From: an uncultured Pirellula sp.
GTDB lineage: Bacteria > Planctomycetota > Planctomycetia > Pirellulales > Pirellulaceae
DNA length: 54,191 nucleotides
Assembly: GCA_903858115.1 (NCBI GenBank)
Contig: CAIOHR010000356.1
Coordinates: 1-54,191, forward strand
Reading direction: 5' to 3'
The position numbers and the translations under genes were made by a program. Positions 8,660-16,451 of this stretch are shown one piece after another (within the stretch, counting starts at the first letter, position 1; each line of letters begins with the position of its first letter). The notes under the pieces were generated by a model, which saw nothing but the letters and a program-made list of their open reading frames with translations, did not search any database and was not told the origin of the DNA.

Positions 8660-8907
8660 AGCGTAATCTGGTTATGACAAGCCCTCACGCTTCGTATTTT
8701 GATGAAAAGGACATGTTTATGAAACGCGGCCATGTTGAGTCTCTGCCTGAATGAATAAATGAACGGCCTCTCGACGAGATGTGCTTGTTTTTTATTACTA
8801 CAAAGTGGAATGTCCCCAAGACGCGCCAAGACGCGTCCCCATAAGGGTTCGAATCTACTCAATGGCACTTGGCATGTTTCAAGGTCGGTTATACGCTTTA
8901 ACCCTCC
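8660..8907. other. Intergenic region upstream of the UvrA-family gene
   Basis: The 248 bases hold a direct duplication of CCAAGACGCG at 8816-8835 and probably the promoter of the UvrA-family gene. No gene was found. A TTCGAATC string near 8848 resembles a tRNA T-loop but has no matching stem. Confidence 0.4.
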
Positions 8908-11769
8908 ATGGCAAAGAAAAAAGGGACTTCCTCGGCCGAAATAGCGGCCCCAAAACGGTCGATCGAACTCAGAGGTGCGACACAGCACAATTTGAAGGGA
9001 CTGGATATCGATTTTCCGATAGGTCAATTGACCGTCATCTGCGGGGTCAGCGGCAGCGGAAAGTCTTCGCTCGCTTTCGATACCCTCTACGCCGAAGGAC
9101 AACGTAGATACATCGAGAGTTTCTCGGCCTATACCCGTCAATTTCTTCAACGGCTCGATAAACCAAAATTCGAACGACTGGATCCACTCCCACCCTCTAT
9201 TGCAGTCACACGTGACGCAAGGTCCAGAAACAACCGCAGCACCGTCGGGACAGCTAGCGAGATCCTCGAATACTTGAGGCTCGCATTTGCAAATCGAGCT
9301 GAACTCTTCTGTTACCAGTGTGGCGTGTCAGTCATCGCGCACACCGCTAGCTCTATTCTTGAATCCTTGAAAGAAGCCCCCAACGCTCGTTGCTTAGTCG
9401 GCTTCGAGATCCAATGGCAGACGCAAAACGATCTGGCAATGTTGCTCGCCGATTTGCAATCAACTGGTTTTGTTCGACTAGTCGTGAATGGGAAATCGGT
9501 TCACTTGGCAGAGACAGAAAGATCTCAACTGGCAGAGGTATTGAACGACCAGAACAAGGCGTTGGTTGTTGTTGATCGATTGAGTTGGCAAGGGACTATC
9601 GATGAACGATGGACCCAGTCTGTACAGACTTCGCTAGATCAAGCGCTGCTGCATGAGACGGCCAAGGTCGTCGTGCTGTGTGAAAGCAGTACAGGGAATG
9701 TCATGGTTGACGGCAAGATATTTCAAGAAAGTATTTACTCGCCGTTTCTCCGCTGTGAGACATGCGCCATTGACTTTCCCGATGCAAATACCGGCCTTTT
9801 CAATTTCAATCATCCCATTGGGGCTTGTCCCTCCTGTGAAGGGTTCGGAGAAACGGTCGCGATCGATCAGGATAAAGTGATTCCGGATCGATCGCTGTCG
9901 CTTTTAGAGGGCGCGATCGCCCCATGGCGAACGCCAAGCTACTCGCATGAACTTGAAGAGTTGCTGGCGCTGGCGAAGGATTTCGGTATTCCAACGACCG
10001 TCCCAGTAGAGAAACTTCAACCCAAACATTGGAAGATTATCCAGGAAGGAGTGCCGGAACGCAATTTCGGTGGATTGAAGGGATTCTTTGCTTGGTTGGA
10101 GCGAAAGAAATACAAAATGCATGTTCGCGTCTTCCTGTCGCGATGGAGAAGCTACTCGAAGTGTGCGGAATGCGATGGCAAACGACTTAGTAAATTGTCC
10201 CTGTCTTATAAACTGGATGCTCATACCTTTGCCGACATTTGCGCTATGGAGATCGATACGCTCATTCCGTTGCTATCGAATGATCCTGTCAAAACGAACA
10301 TGCTTACGATCTCGGAGTTGGACGTTCCGGCAAACTCGATGTGGTTGGCAGCGGAATCGCACTCCCAATACAACGCGTCGGAACCTCAACGGCAATCGAT
10401 CGCCCGGTTGCAAAGTATGCAGCAAGTTGGGCTGGGTTACCTAACTCTAGATCGTCCAATACACACGCTGAGTAGTGGCGAAGCGCAGCGAGTGAATTTG
10501 ACGAGCCTCTTGGGTTCTGATTTGGTCGATATGCTTTATGTGTTCGACGAGCCAACAGTGGGACTGCATCCCCAAGATGTCAATCGCGTTGCCAACTCCA
10601 TTCTTCAAATTCGCGATCGTGGCAACACAGTGATCTTGGTAGAGCACGAACCAGCGATGATGCACCTCGCCGATCGAATTCTCGAGATAGGACCAGAAGC
10701 GGGCAGTCGAGGTGGCCGAGTCGTTTTCGATGGAACGGTCGAGACGTTGTTGAAGTCTAAATCGACCACCGGTCGTTATCTGCGAGGAGACTCGCCGCGA
10801 TCCAAAGCAAAGCGTCGATCGGACCAATGGTTATCCCTGCGAGGCGCCTCTGGCAGAAACCTACAAGTGCCCGAGCTGCGATTGCCGATCGGATGCTTCA
10901 CCGCAGTGAGCGGCCCAAGCGGATCGGGCAAGAGTTCGCTCCTATTGGAGACGCTCGCACCAGCGATTGATCTACAGTTAAGCAAAAGCAAATCAGTTGA
11001 GAGTCTACCATATCAGGAATTGGTGGGAGTGGAGCATCTCACGGGATGTCAATCCATCGACCAAAGCCCTATCCCGCGATCAGCACGAAGCACACCTGCA
11101 ACGTATTGCAAAGCGATGGATGCGATCCGCGAAGCCTTTGCCTCCACTGCCGACGCGCGCAACAAAAAGATGACCGCGAGCCACTTCAGTTTTAATAGCG
11201 AGCATGGGAGATGCCCTACCTGCGAAGGATTGGGAACGACAACCGTCGAAATGCAATTCATGGCGGATATCCAACTGCCGTGCTCGGATTGCGACGGCAA
11301 GCGGTTCCGTTCGGAGGTGCTTGAGGTTCGGTACCGAGATCGAACGATTCACGAAGTATTGCAGATGAGTGTGGAAGAATCCTTTGAGTTCTTTCGAGGT
11401 GACAAAGACGTTCAGGAACGACTTCGGCTTTTGATCGAGATTGGTTTGGGCTATCTTCCTTTGGGGCAAAGTCTTTCTACCCTTTCGGCGGGCGAGTCGA
11501 CCCGATTGAAACTGGCTTCTTTACTGGCCGGGACATCTTCCGTTCGGTCAGGGGAACTCATCGTGCTCGACGAACCGACCACCGGTCTACACTTTATCGA
11601 TGTCGATCGGCTTTTGGATTGCCTTGATTTATTATTGGCGCGAGGCAATACCGTTGTGGTCATTGAGCACAATGAACAGTTGATCGAGGCTGCCGACTAT
11701 GTTGTCGAAATGGGACCGATGGCTGGCCCATACGGGGGCAAAGTAGTTCGGCAGGATTGGTGCGATTAA
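8908..11769 (+). CDS. UvrA-family excinuclease ABC subunit A, divergent C-terminal signature
   Basis: DNA-damage recognition ATPase of nucleotide excision repair, or a paralogue. Walker A1 is GVSGSGKSS (46-54), followed by YIESFSAYTRQFLQRLDKP and the NRSTVGTASEI block. Zinc-module cysteines appear as CETC...CPSC, CAEC and CPTC...CSDC. The first signature is LSSGEAQRVNL, with YVFDEPTVGLHPQD as Walker B. The second half has GPSGSGKSS, SIDQSPIPRSARSTPATY, LSAGESTRLKL and VLDEPTTGLH. At 953 aa it is full length. Canonical UvrA has LSGGEAQR in both halves, so the second signature (LSAGEST) is unusual and points to a UvrA paralogue rather than the housekeeping copy. No uvrB or uvrC is nearby. Confidence 0.9.
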   Translation: MAKKKGTSSAEIAAPKRSIELRGATQHNLKGLDIDFPIGQLTVICGVSGSGKSSLAFDTLYAEGQRRYIESFSAYTRQFLQRLDKPKFERLDPLPPSIAVTRDARSRNNRSTVGTASEILEYLRLAFANRAELFCYQCGVSVIAHTASSILESLKEAPNARCLVGFEIQWQTQNDLAMLLADLQSTGFVRLVVNGKSVHLAETERSQLAEVLNDQNKALVVVDRLSWQGTIDERWTQSVQTSLDQALLHETAKVVVLCESSTGNVMVDGKIFQESIYSPFLRCETCAIDFPDANTGLFNFNHPIGACPSCEGFGETVAIDQDKVIPDRSLSLLEGAIAPWRTPSYSHELEELLALAKDFGIPTTVPVEKLQPKHWKIIQEGVPERNFGGLKGFFAWLERKKYKMHVRVFLSRWRSYSKCAECDGKRLSKLSLSYKLDAHTFADICAMEIDTLIPLLSNDPVKTNMLTISELDVPANSMWLAAESHSQYNASEPQRQSIARLQSMQQVGLGYLTLDRPIHTLSSGEAQRVNLTSLLGSDLVDMLYVFDEPTVGLHPQDVNRVANSILQIRDRGNTVILVEHEPAMMHLADRILEIGPEAGSRGGRVVFDGTVETLLKSKSTTGRYLRGDSPRSKAKRRSDQWLSLRGASGRNLQVPELRLPIGCFTAVSGPSGSGKSSLLLETLAPAIDLQLSKSKSVESLPYQELVGVEHLTGCQSIDQSPIPRSARSTPATYCKAMDAIREAFASTADARNKKMTASHFSFNSEHGRCPTCEGLGTTTVEMQFMADIQLPCSDCDGKRFRSEVLEVRYRDRTIHEVLQMSVEESFEFFRGDKDVQERLRLLIEIGLGYLPLGQSLSTLSAGESTRLKLASLLAGTSSVRSGELIVLDEPTTGLHFIDVDRLLDCLDLLLARGNTVVVIEHNEQLIEAADYVVEMGPMAGPYGGKVVRQDWCD

Positions 11770-11786
11770 ATCTTCTACAATGTGTA

Positions 11787-13172
11787 TTACAGTTCTTTGA
11801 TCATGATGTTTCGAAACTGAACCAATGCAGGAGGACTGTTCCATTTCCCATCTTTCTTGCTCCCGTGATGTTGTAATACGACAGGGCCCTTTGGCGGAAG
11901 ATCTGGAATCGTTGCATTTTCGATAACACGCTTGCCATTCAATGTGACAGAAACGGTTTTGTCGATCACGGTAATTTCAAAGCGATTCCATTTGCCCACT
12001 TCGTTATCGGCCTTCATCTTTGGCGTAACGGAAGCTCGCACTTCGGGTGGCATATTCTTATCGCGGCGCACTCCGTACATTTCCCCCGAGCCGATGGGCC
12101 AGCACCAAATGTTGATTTGATGTTTTGAACTGCCGCGCACATAGATCCCTGAATCGGAATCTGGAATCGATAAGGTGATCGGTTTTCCCTCGGCGTCTAC
12201 CGCTTCGGAACCGTCGGGTAAGATCTTCGCGACGCGTGGGTTGACATAGGGTGTTTCCTTGATGCGCCAATCCGCAATCAAGGTGTAGTTGGTGTACTCT
12301 TTTGCAGACACCAACGATTTTTCCCCTTTCGCTTCGCTTTCACCGTCGTAGTCCAGCACTTCGTTCACGATCTTCCAGTGGCCGTTGTCCCCTTCGGGAA
12401 TTTTCCAGCCGTCGAGGTTGATGCCTGTGAACAATGGTACATATCCATCACCCGAAGAAGCAGTCTCCGATTCGGTCGCTCCTGAGTTTGGTAACTCTTG
12501 GATTCGGATGTTTCTAAAGTGGCACTCCGCTCCTTCGGACTCCAAGAAGATATAACCCTTGCGCGGTTTGCAATCTTGTCCTTTGGTAACTTCTACACCG
12601 TTCACGCTCAATGTCACTTCTCCATTCCGTGCGACAACTCGATAGTGGTTCCATTCGGGTGAACTTTTCGAAAGCTCTTGTGTTGGAAAGGCACGCTGAC
12701 TGTTCTTGGCCGATTTGTTCAACGGCTTCATGGTTGCGCCGTGAATAGGAAAGATATCACCATGCGTTGTAAACCGTTCGTTCTTTCCTGTAGCGTTATA
12801 TCCGTTGTCAAGTATTTGGACTTCGATTCCTCGCGTGAAGGGAATCCCCATCGAGGGAATGCCATCTCCCCACAAGAACAGGCCCGCGTTGCCACCGGGC
12901 TTCATATGCCTCCATTCGAGCTCAACGATAAAGTTTTCATACATGCGATCCGTTCGCAAGACTCCCGTTGGTTTACCCGTCGAAATGATCATGTTGTCGC
13001 GTACGGTGAAGGTGTCGGGTGCGACATTGACAGGCTTCCAACCATCCAAATTCTTGCCATTGAAAAGGGAAACCCAACTGCTGGACGAAGCAGTGGTATC
13101 AGGTGGTGATTGGGATAACGCAGGGCCAGTCAATGCCACGAGCATCGAGAGAGAAGCGAGCCAAAGACGCAT
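11787..13172 (-). CDS. Secreted protein with two DUF1080 (3-keto-disaccharide hydrolase-like) domains
   Basis: The start at 13172 gives the signal peptide MRLWLASLSMLVALTGPALS and has GGAGG at 13182-13186, nine bases upstream. The frame extends further but without a signal. Two copies of the concanavalin-like DUF1080 fold follow: the first opens with WVSLFNGKNLDGWKP, the second with YVPLFTGINLDGWKIPEG. A short Ser/Gly/Glu linker separates them. Each ends with a FRNI strand (HFRNIRIQEL and QFRNIMIKEL). The domain family is associated with sugar binding or cleavage in planctomycetes, acting outside the cytoplasm. It is divergent from the sulfatase at 13308, with 135 bases between the starts, and a joint role in polysaccharide breakdown is plausible. 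The substrate is unknown. Confidence 0.9.
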   Translation of the reverse strand: MRLWLASLSMLVALTGPALSQSPPDTTASSSSWVSLFNGKNLDGWKPVNVAPDTFTVRDNMIISTGKPTGVLRTDRMYENFIVELEWRHMKPGGNAGLFLWGDGIPSMGIPFTRGIEVQILDNGYNATGKNERFTTHGDIFPIHGATMKPLNKSAKNSQRAFPTQELSKSSPEWNHYRVVARNGEVTLSVNGVEVTKGQDCKPRKGYIFLESEGAECHFRNIRIQELPNSGATESETASSGDGYVPLFTGINLDGWKIPEGDNGHWKIVNEVLDYDGESEAKGEKSLVSAKEYTNYTLIADWRIKETPYVNPRVAKILPDGSEAVDAEGKPITLSIPDSDSGIYVRGSSKHQINIWCWPIGSGEMYGVRRDKNMPPEVRASVTPKMKADNEVGKWNRFEITVIDKTVSVTLNGKRVIENATIPDLPPKGPVVLQHHGSKKDGKWNSPPALVQFRNIMIKEL

Positions 13173-13307
13173 TTTGATATGCCTCCAAGTGGGAATTTGA
13201 CGCAGTTTGCAGTCTGAGTATTGTAGCAAACATTCGAAAGATAGTTCGGTTAGAATGCGTCTAGTTGCTATGTTGCTGGAATTCTTTGAGCTCACGATTC
13301 TGTGAGA

Positions 13308-14897
13308 ATGTTCATGACAAAATCGATCCTGCCGTACTGGCTGATATTCGCTATCTCTCTGGTGTGCGTACCGAGCGACGGAGCCGAACCCAAGCCTTGC
13401 GGAACCACGACTCCCAATAGTAAGGCTCTGCCCAACACTACAACAATGCCCAACATTGTCATTCTTTATGCGGACGACATGGGCTATGGTGATCTGGGTG
13501 TACAGAATCCCGAATCGAAGATTCCGACGCCGCACCTTGATCGATTGGCTGGTCAGGGGACAAGATTCACTGATGCTCATAGCTCGTCCGGTGTTTGCAC
13601 TCCGAGTCGCTATGCCATGCTCCAAGGTCGGTATCACTGGCGGAAATTTCATGGCATCGTGAATAGTTTTGATCAACCCATTTTGGATGCTGAGAAAACG
13701 ACGTTGGCAGAACTGTTGCGGCAACAAGGATACAAAACAGCATGCATTGGCAAGTGGCATCTTGGGTGGGATTGGAATGCGATCAAGAAGGGGGGTGCCG
13801 AAGAACAAGCAGTGGCGGCAAACGGCAAGAAGAAAGCGGCGGGGCAAGCTCAAGTGTTTGCGCCGGACGCATTCGATTGGAGCAAACCTATTCCAGGTGG
13901 ACCACTATCGCATGGTTTTGACTACTACTTTGGCGACGATGTTCCAAACTTTCCTCCCTATGCATGGTTTGAGAATGATCGTGTGATTACAGAGCCTACG
14001 GTGGCGATGAGCAATCCGAAACCCACAGCAGAAGGGAGCTGGGAAACGCGTCCAGGTCCGATGGTCAAGGATTGGGACTTTTGGGGGGTTATGCCCACGC
14101 TCACCACGAAAGCGGTCGATTGGATCGGCAAACAAAAAGCGAACGAGCCTTTCTTCCTATACTTTCCATTCACGTCGCCTCACGCTCCCATCATTCCCAC
14201 CGACGAGTTCATTGGCAAATCGAAGGCAGGTGGTTATGGTGATTTCATGACTCAAACCGACGACACGGTCGGCCGCGTTCTCCAAGCTCTCGAAGCGAAC
14301 GGACTAGCGGAGAACACGATCGTTATCTTTAGCGCGGACAACGGGCCAGAACATTATGCATACGAGCGGGTCAAACAATTCGGGCATCGAAGCATGGGTC
14401 CATTGCGAGGATTGAAACGTGATATTTGGGAAGGTGGGCATCGAGTCCCGATGATTATTCGTTGGCCAGGCAAAGTCCCAGCGGGAAAAGTCAGCGATGC
14501 ATTGATGAGTCAAATCGATTTGTATGCAACCATCGCCACGATAGTGAATGCCGACATCCCTGCTGGATCTGCGGAAGATAGTTACAATCAACTCGATATG
14601 ATCCAAGGCAATGCGAAGAGTGCGCGCGACACGTTGGTGCACAACACAAACGCCAATGGTTATGCGCTCAGGCATCAAGATTGGGTACTTGTCGCAGCAA
14701 AAACGGGCGCGGTGAGCAAAGTGCCCGATTGGTTCGATTCCGCCAACGGTTACACATCGCACGCATCTCCTGGCGAGTTGTACAATCTTCGCGAAGACAT
14801 TTCGCAACGGAAAAATCTCTATACAGAAATGCCCGATAAGGTTGCAGAACTAACTCGCCGACTAGAGCAATTGCGAGCGAAATCTCAAGTTCGGTAA
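13308..14897 (+). CDS. Secreted arylsulfatase-type sulfatase
   Basis: Extracytoplasmic sulfatase. The frame opens at a GTG (13302), but the ATG at 13308 or 13314 is more likely and leaves a good signal sequence (SILPYWLIFAISLVCVPSDG). VILYADDMGYGDLG holds the metal Asp pair. GVCTPSRYAMLQGRYHWR is the canonical C-x-P-S-R signature, with the modifiable Cys at residue 97 from the ATG. CIGKWHLGW, FSADNGPEHY and WEGGHRVPMIIRWPGK are later family blocks. The length of 529 aa is normal. A lysine/alanine-rich insertion near 155-175 (KKGGAEEQAVAANGKKKA) is not part of the core. It is divergent from the DUF1080 gene and probably shares its promoter region. Confidence 0.95.
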   Translation: MFMTKSILPYWLIFAISLVCVPSDGAEPKPCGTTTPNSKALPNTTTMPNIVILYADDMGYGDLGVQNPESKIPTPHLDRLAGQGTRFTDAHSSSGVCTPSRYAMLQGRYHWRKFHGIVNSFDQPILDAEKTTLAELLRQQGYKTACIGKWHLGWDWNAIKKGGAEEQAVAANGKKKAAGQAQVFAPDAFDWSKPIPGGPLSHGFDYYFGDDVPNFPPYAWFENDRVITEPTVAMSNPKPTAEGSWETRPGPMVKDWDFWGVMPTLTTKAVDWIGKQKANEPFFLYFPFTSPHAPIIPTDEFIGKSKAGGYGDFMTQTDDTVGRVLQALEANGLAENTIVIFSADNGPEHYAYERVKQFGHRSMGPLRGLKRDIWEGGHRVPMIIRWPGKVPAGKVSDALMSQIDLYATIATIVNADIPAGSAEDSYNQLDMIQGNAKSARDTLVHNTNANGYALRHQDWVLVAAKTGAVSKVPDWFDSANGYTSHASPGELYNLREDISQRKNLYTEMPDKVAELTRRLEQLRAKSQVR

Positions 14898-14920
14898 GCA
14901 ATCGTTGTCCGATGCGCGAC

Positions 14921-14992
14921 GGCGTGTTGCTTGGACGGGATCTGATCTCGAATTTACGAATTCCCATTTAAGCAACAAGTCCGGAACACGCC
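14921..14992. terminator. Imperfect dyad between convergent genes
   Basis: GGCGTGTT at 14921-14928 pairs with AACACGCC at 14985-14992, with further partial pairing inside (GGAC with GTCC). It lies between the plus-strand sulfatase and the minus-strand nucleotidyltransferase, a position suiting a bidirectional terminator. There is no clear T-run directly after the stem, so the call is weak. Confidence 0.3.
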
Positions 14993-15022
14993 TTGTTTAA
15001 TTCTGTCGTGCCTTGTTTGGCA

Positions 15023-15991
15023 CTAAGCGTAAAGTTTACCTCGTCTGTTTTGCAACAAAGCGTCGATTTCTTTCAGTGTTTTCTCGGCCCAACCGACTTC
15101 TTGGACGCAATCATGAATGGAACCATAATGCTGTTCAAGGCAATTCATTAGCAGTCGATAGATCGGCTCGATGGGGGGGTGGTCAGGAAGTTGACAACGC
15201 GTGTAAGCGACCTCCAACGCTCGGTCTTTCTCGACAACCCATGATCGAAGATCCTCTTCGGTCCATTCTCCGCGTCGAATTGCCTTCATCACTTCGCTCG
15301 ATCGCCGCAAGTCGAGGTTCCCTTCGAGCAATATCTGCTCTGCCTCATCAAACAACCGAACGATATGGTAAGCGAACTTCACATCGTAACCGAACCGCTC
15401 GATAATCTCCAATCGGCCGCCGATGGGTTGCTTGTCTTGTAGCTTCTTCAATTGCGCGTATGCATAACCTCGAAACTTCTTCCAGCATAGTTTGCTCAGA
15501 AATAGGTTTCGCGAGTCTCGGACCAGTCTTCCCACTTGCGTACAGTGGACGACACATTCTTCCGGAGTAAACAAAGCATCGATGATGTTTGGATTGTTCT
15601 CGCGGCACAATTCAAAGAACTTGACGATGCTGAAGATCTGTAGATCCCACTCTTTGCCTCGACCACCACTTTCGTGATCGAGGATATGGTGTCGAATCCA
15701 TTGATCGAATCCGATCGGTTCGGGACCAAATCCGGGGATCCAACCGGCAAGATGTTTGAAGATCATCTCTTTGGGTGGAATGGCAAAACCATAGAGGTCA
15801 TAATCGGCGACTTTTTCTTTCACGGACGTGTCTGCAACACCGTACGCGTGTGACCCCATAATCGTTTCGTAGTGAACATTGCTACGTAAGAAGTTCGGGG
15901 CATCCGGGGCAAGCCCCTTTTCCATTAATCGTTGGGTTGTGCTCGCCATCATCCTCTGCTCGCTCGAATGCTCGGCTGGTTGAATACTCAC
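15023..15991 (-). CDS. Predicted nucleotidyltransferase (COG3541 type)
   Basis: Cytoplasmic protein of the DNA polymerase beta-like nucleotidyltransferase superfamily. The pattern GSHAYGVADTSVKEKVADYDLYG gives the G-S motif and the Asp pair (D-Y-D) expected to bind metal. LFTPEECVVHCTQ and KLCWKKFRGYAYAQLKKL are typical of COG3541 relatives. The natural substrate is unknown for the family. The GTG start at 15991 overlaps the TGA of the upstream gene (GTGA), implying translational coupling. An ATG 13 codons in (15952) is the alternative start. It is last in a three-gene minus-strand run, and its relation to the neighbouring products is not obvious. Confidence 0.8.
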   Translation of the reverse strand: MSIQPAEHSSEQRMMASTTQRLMEKGLAPDAPNFLRSNVHYETIMGSHAYGVADTSVKEKVADYDLYGFAIPPKEMIFKHLAGWIPGFGPEPIGFDQWIRHHILDHESGGRGKEWDLQIFSIVKFFELCRENNPNIIDALFTPEECVVHCTQVGRLVRDSRNLFLSKLCWKKFRGYAYAQLKKLQDKQPIGGRLEIIERFGYDVKFAYHIVRLFDEAEQILLEGNLDLRRSSEVMKAIRRGEWTEEDLRSWVVEKDRALEVAYTRCQLPDHPPIEPIYRLLMNCLEQHYGSIHDCVQEVGWAEKTLKEIDALLQNRRGKLYA

Positions 15992-16434
15992 TCAAGCGAC
16001 TTGAGCATGCTGACCATCATCGCTCGGAAGACCATCTCCAGCGTATCGAAGTCTCGGTCCTCGGCTTGGATTTGGACGAGAAATGTTTTCTTATCCACGG
16101 TAAAGGAGATCAATCGAGAGATGACGAGCAGGTCCAAATAATAGAAACGCACGTCGCCAGCTCGACAATCTTGCATCTTTTCGCCGCGAAACATGAGATC
16201 CGGTTCAAAGGGCTCGAACTCCGTTTCGTCATACTCTTCCACCATCGTTTCGCGAGCTTGATCGATCGCTTCACGAGGCGCCACGGTCCAGGGGAACTCG
16301 GTCACTGTCATAAAGGATGACGTCGGACTTTCGAGAGTAAAGGCAGTGACATTGCCTGCATCGGTATCCTCTGTGATCGTCCAGTTTTCTGGATACATGC
16401 AGGATAAACCGAGTCCTTGATAGATCTTTGTCAT
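15988..16434 (-). CDS. Small DcrB/PsbP-like domain protein
   Basis: The 148-aa product has no signal peptide. It begins LGLSCMYPENWTI and continues with TAFTLESPTSSFMTVTEFPW. The alternation of strands and the YP-x-NW opening resemble the MOG1/PsbP/DcrB-like fold, though the match is from memory. A helix follows (EAIDQARETMVEEYDETEFE), then strands ending RLISFTVDKKTFLVQIQ. No catalytic motif is visible. It is coupled to the downstream nucleotidyltransferase by a four-base overlap and lies 17 bases after the prenyltransferase-repeat gene. Function unknown. Confidence 0.7.
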   Translation of the reverse strand: MTKIYQGLGLSCMYPENWTITEDTDAGNVTAFTLESPTSSFMTVTEFPWTVAPREAIDQARETMVEEYDETEFEPFEPDLMFRGEKMQDCRAGDVRFYYLDLLVISRLISFTVDKKTFLVQIQAEDRDFDTLEMVFRAMMVSMLKSLE

Positions 16435-16451
16435 TCGTTTCTTTGTCTAAG

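Noticed and set aside
8840..8860. tRNA gene suggested by a TTCGAATC T-loop-like string
   Set aside because: Flanking bases do not form a T stem and no acceptor, D or anticodon arms can be drawn.
8632..9150. 172-codon minus-strand open frame over the start of the UvrA-family gene
   Set aside because: Its 5' half is antisense to the conserved UvrA Walker A region and it has no family pattern of its own.
13173..13853. Extended N-terminus of the DUF1080 protein
   Set aside because: It would run through the divergent promoter and into the sulfatase gene; the Met at 13172 has both a Shine-Dalgarno and a signal peptide.
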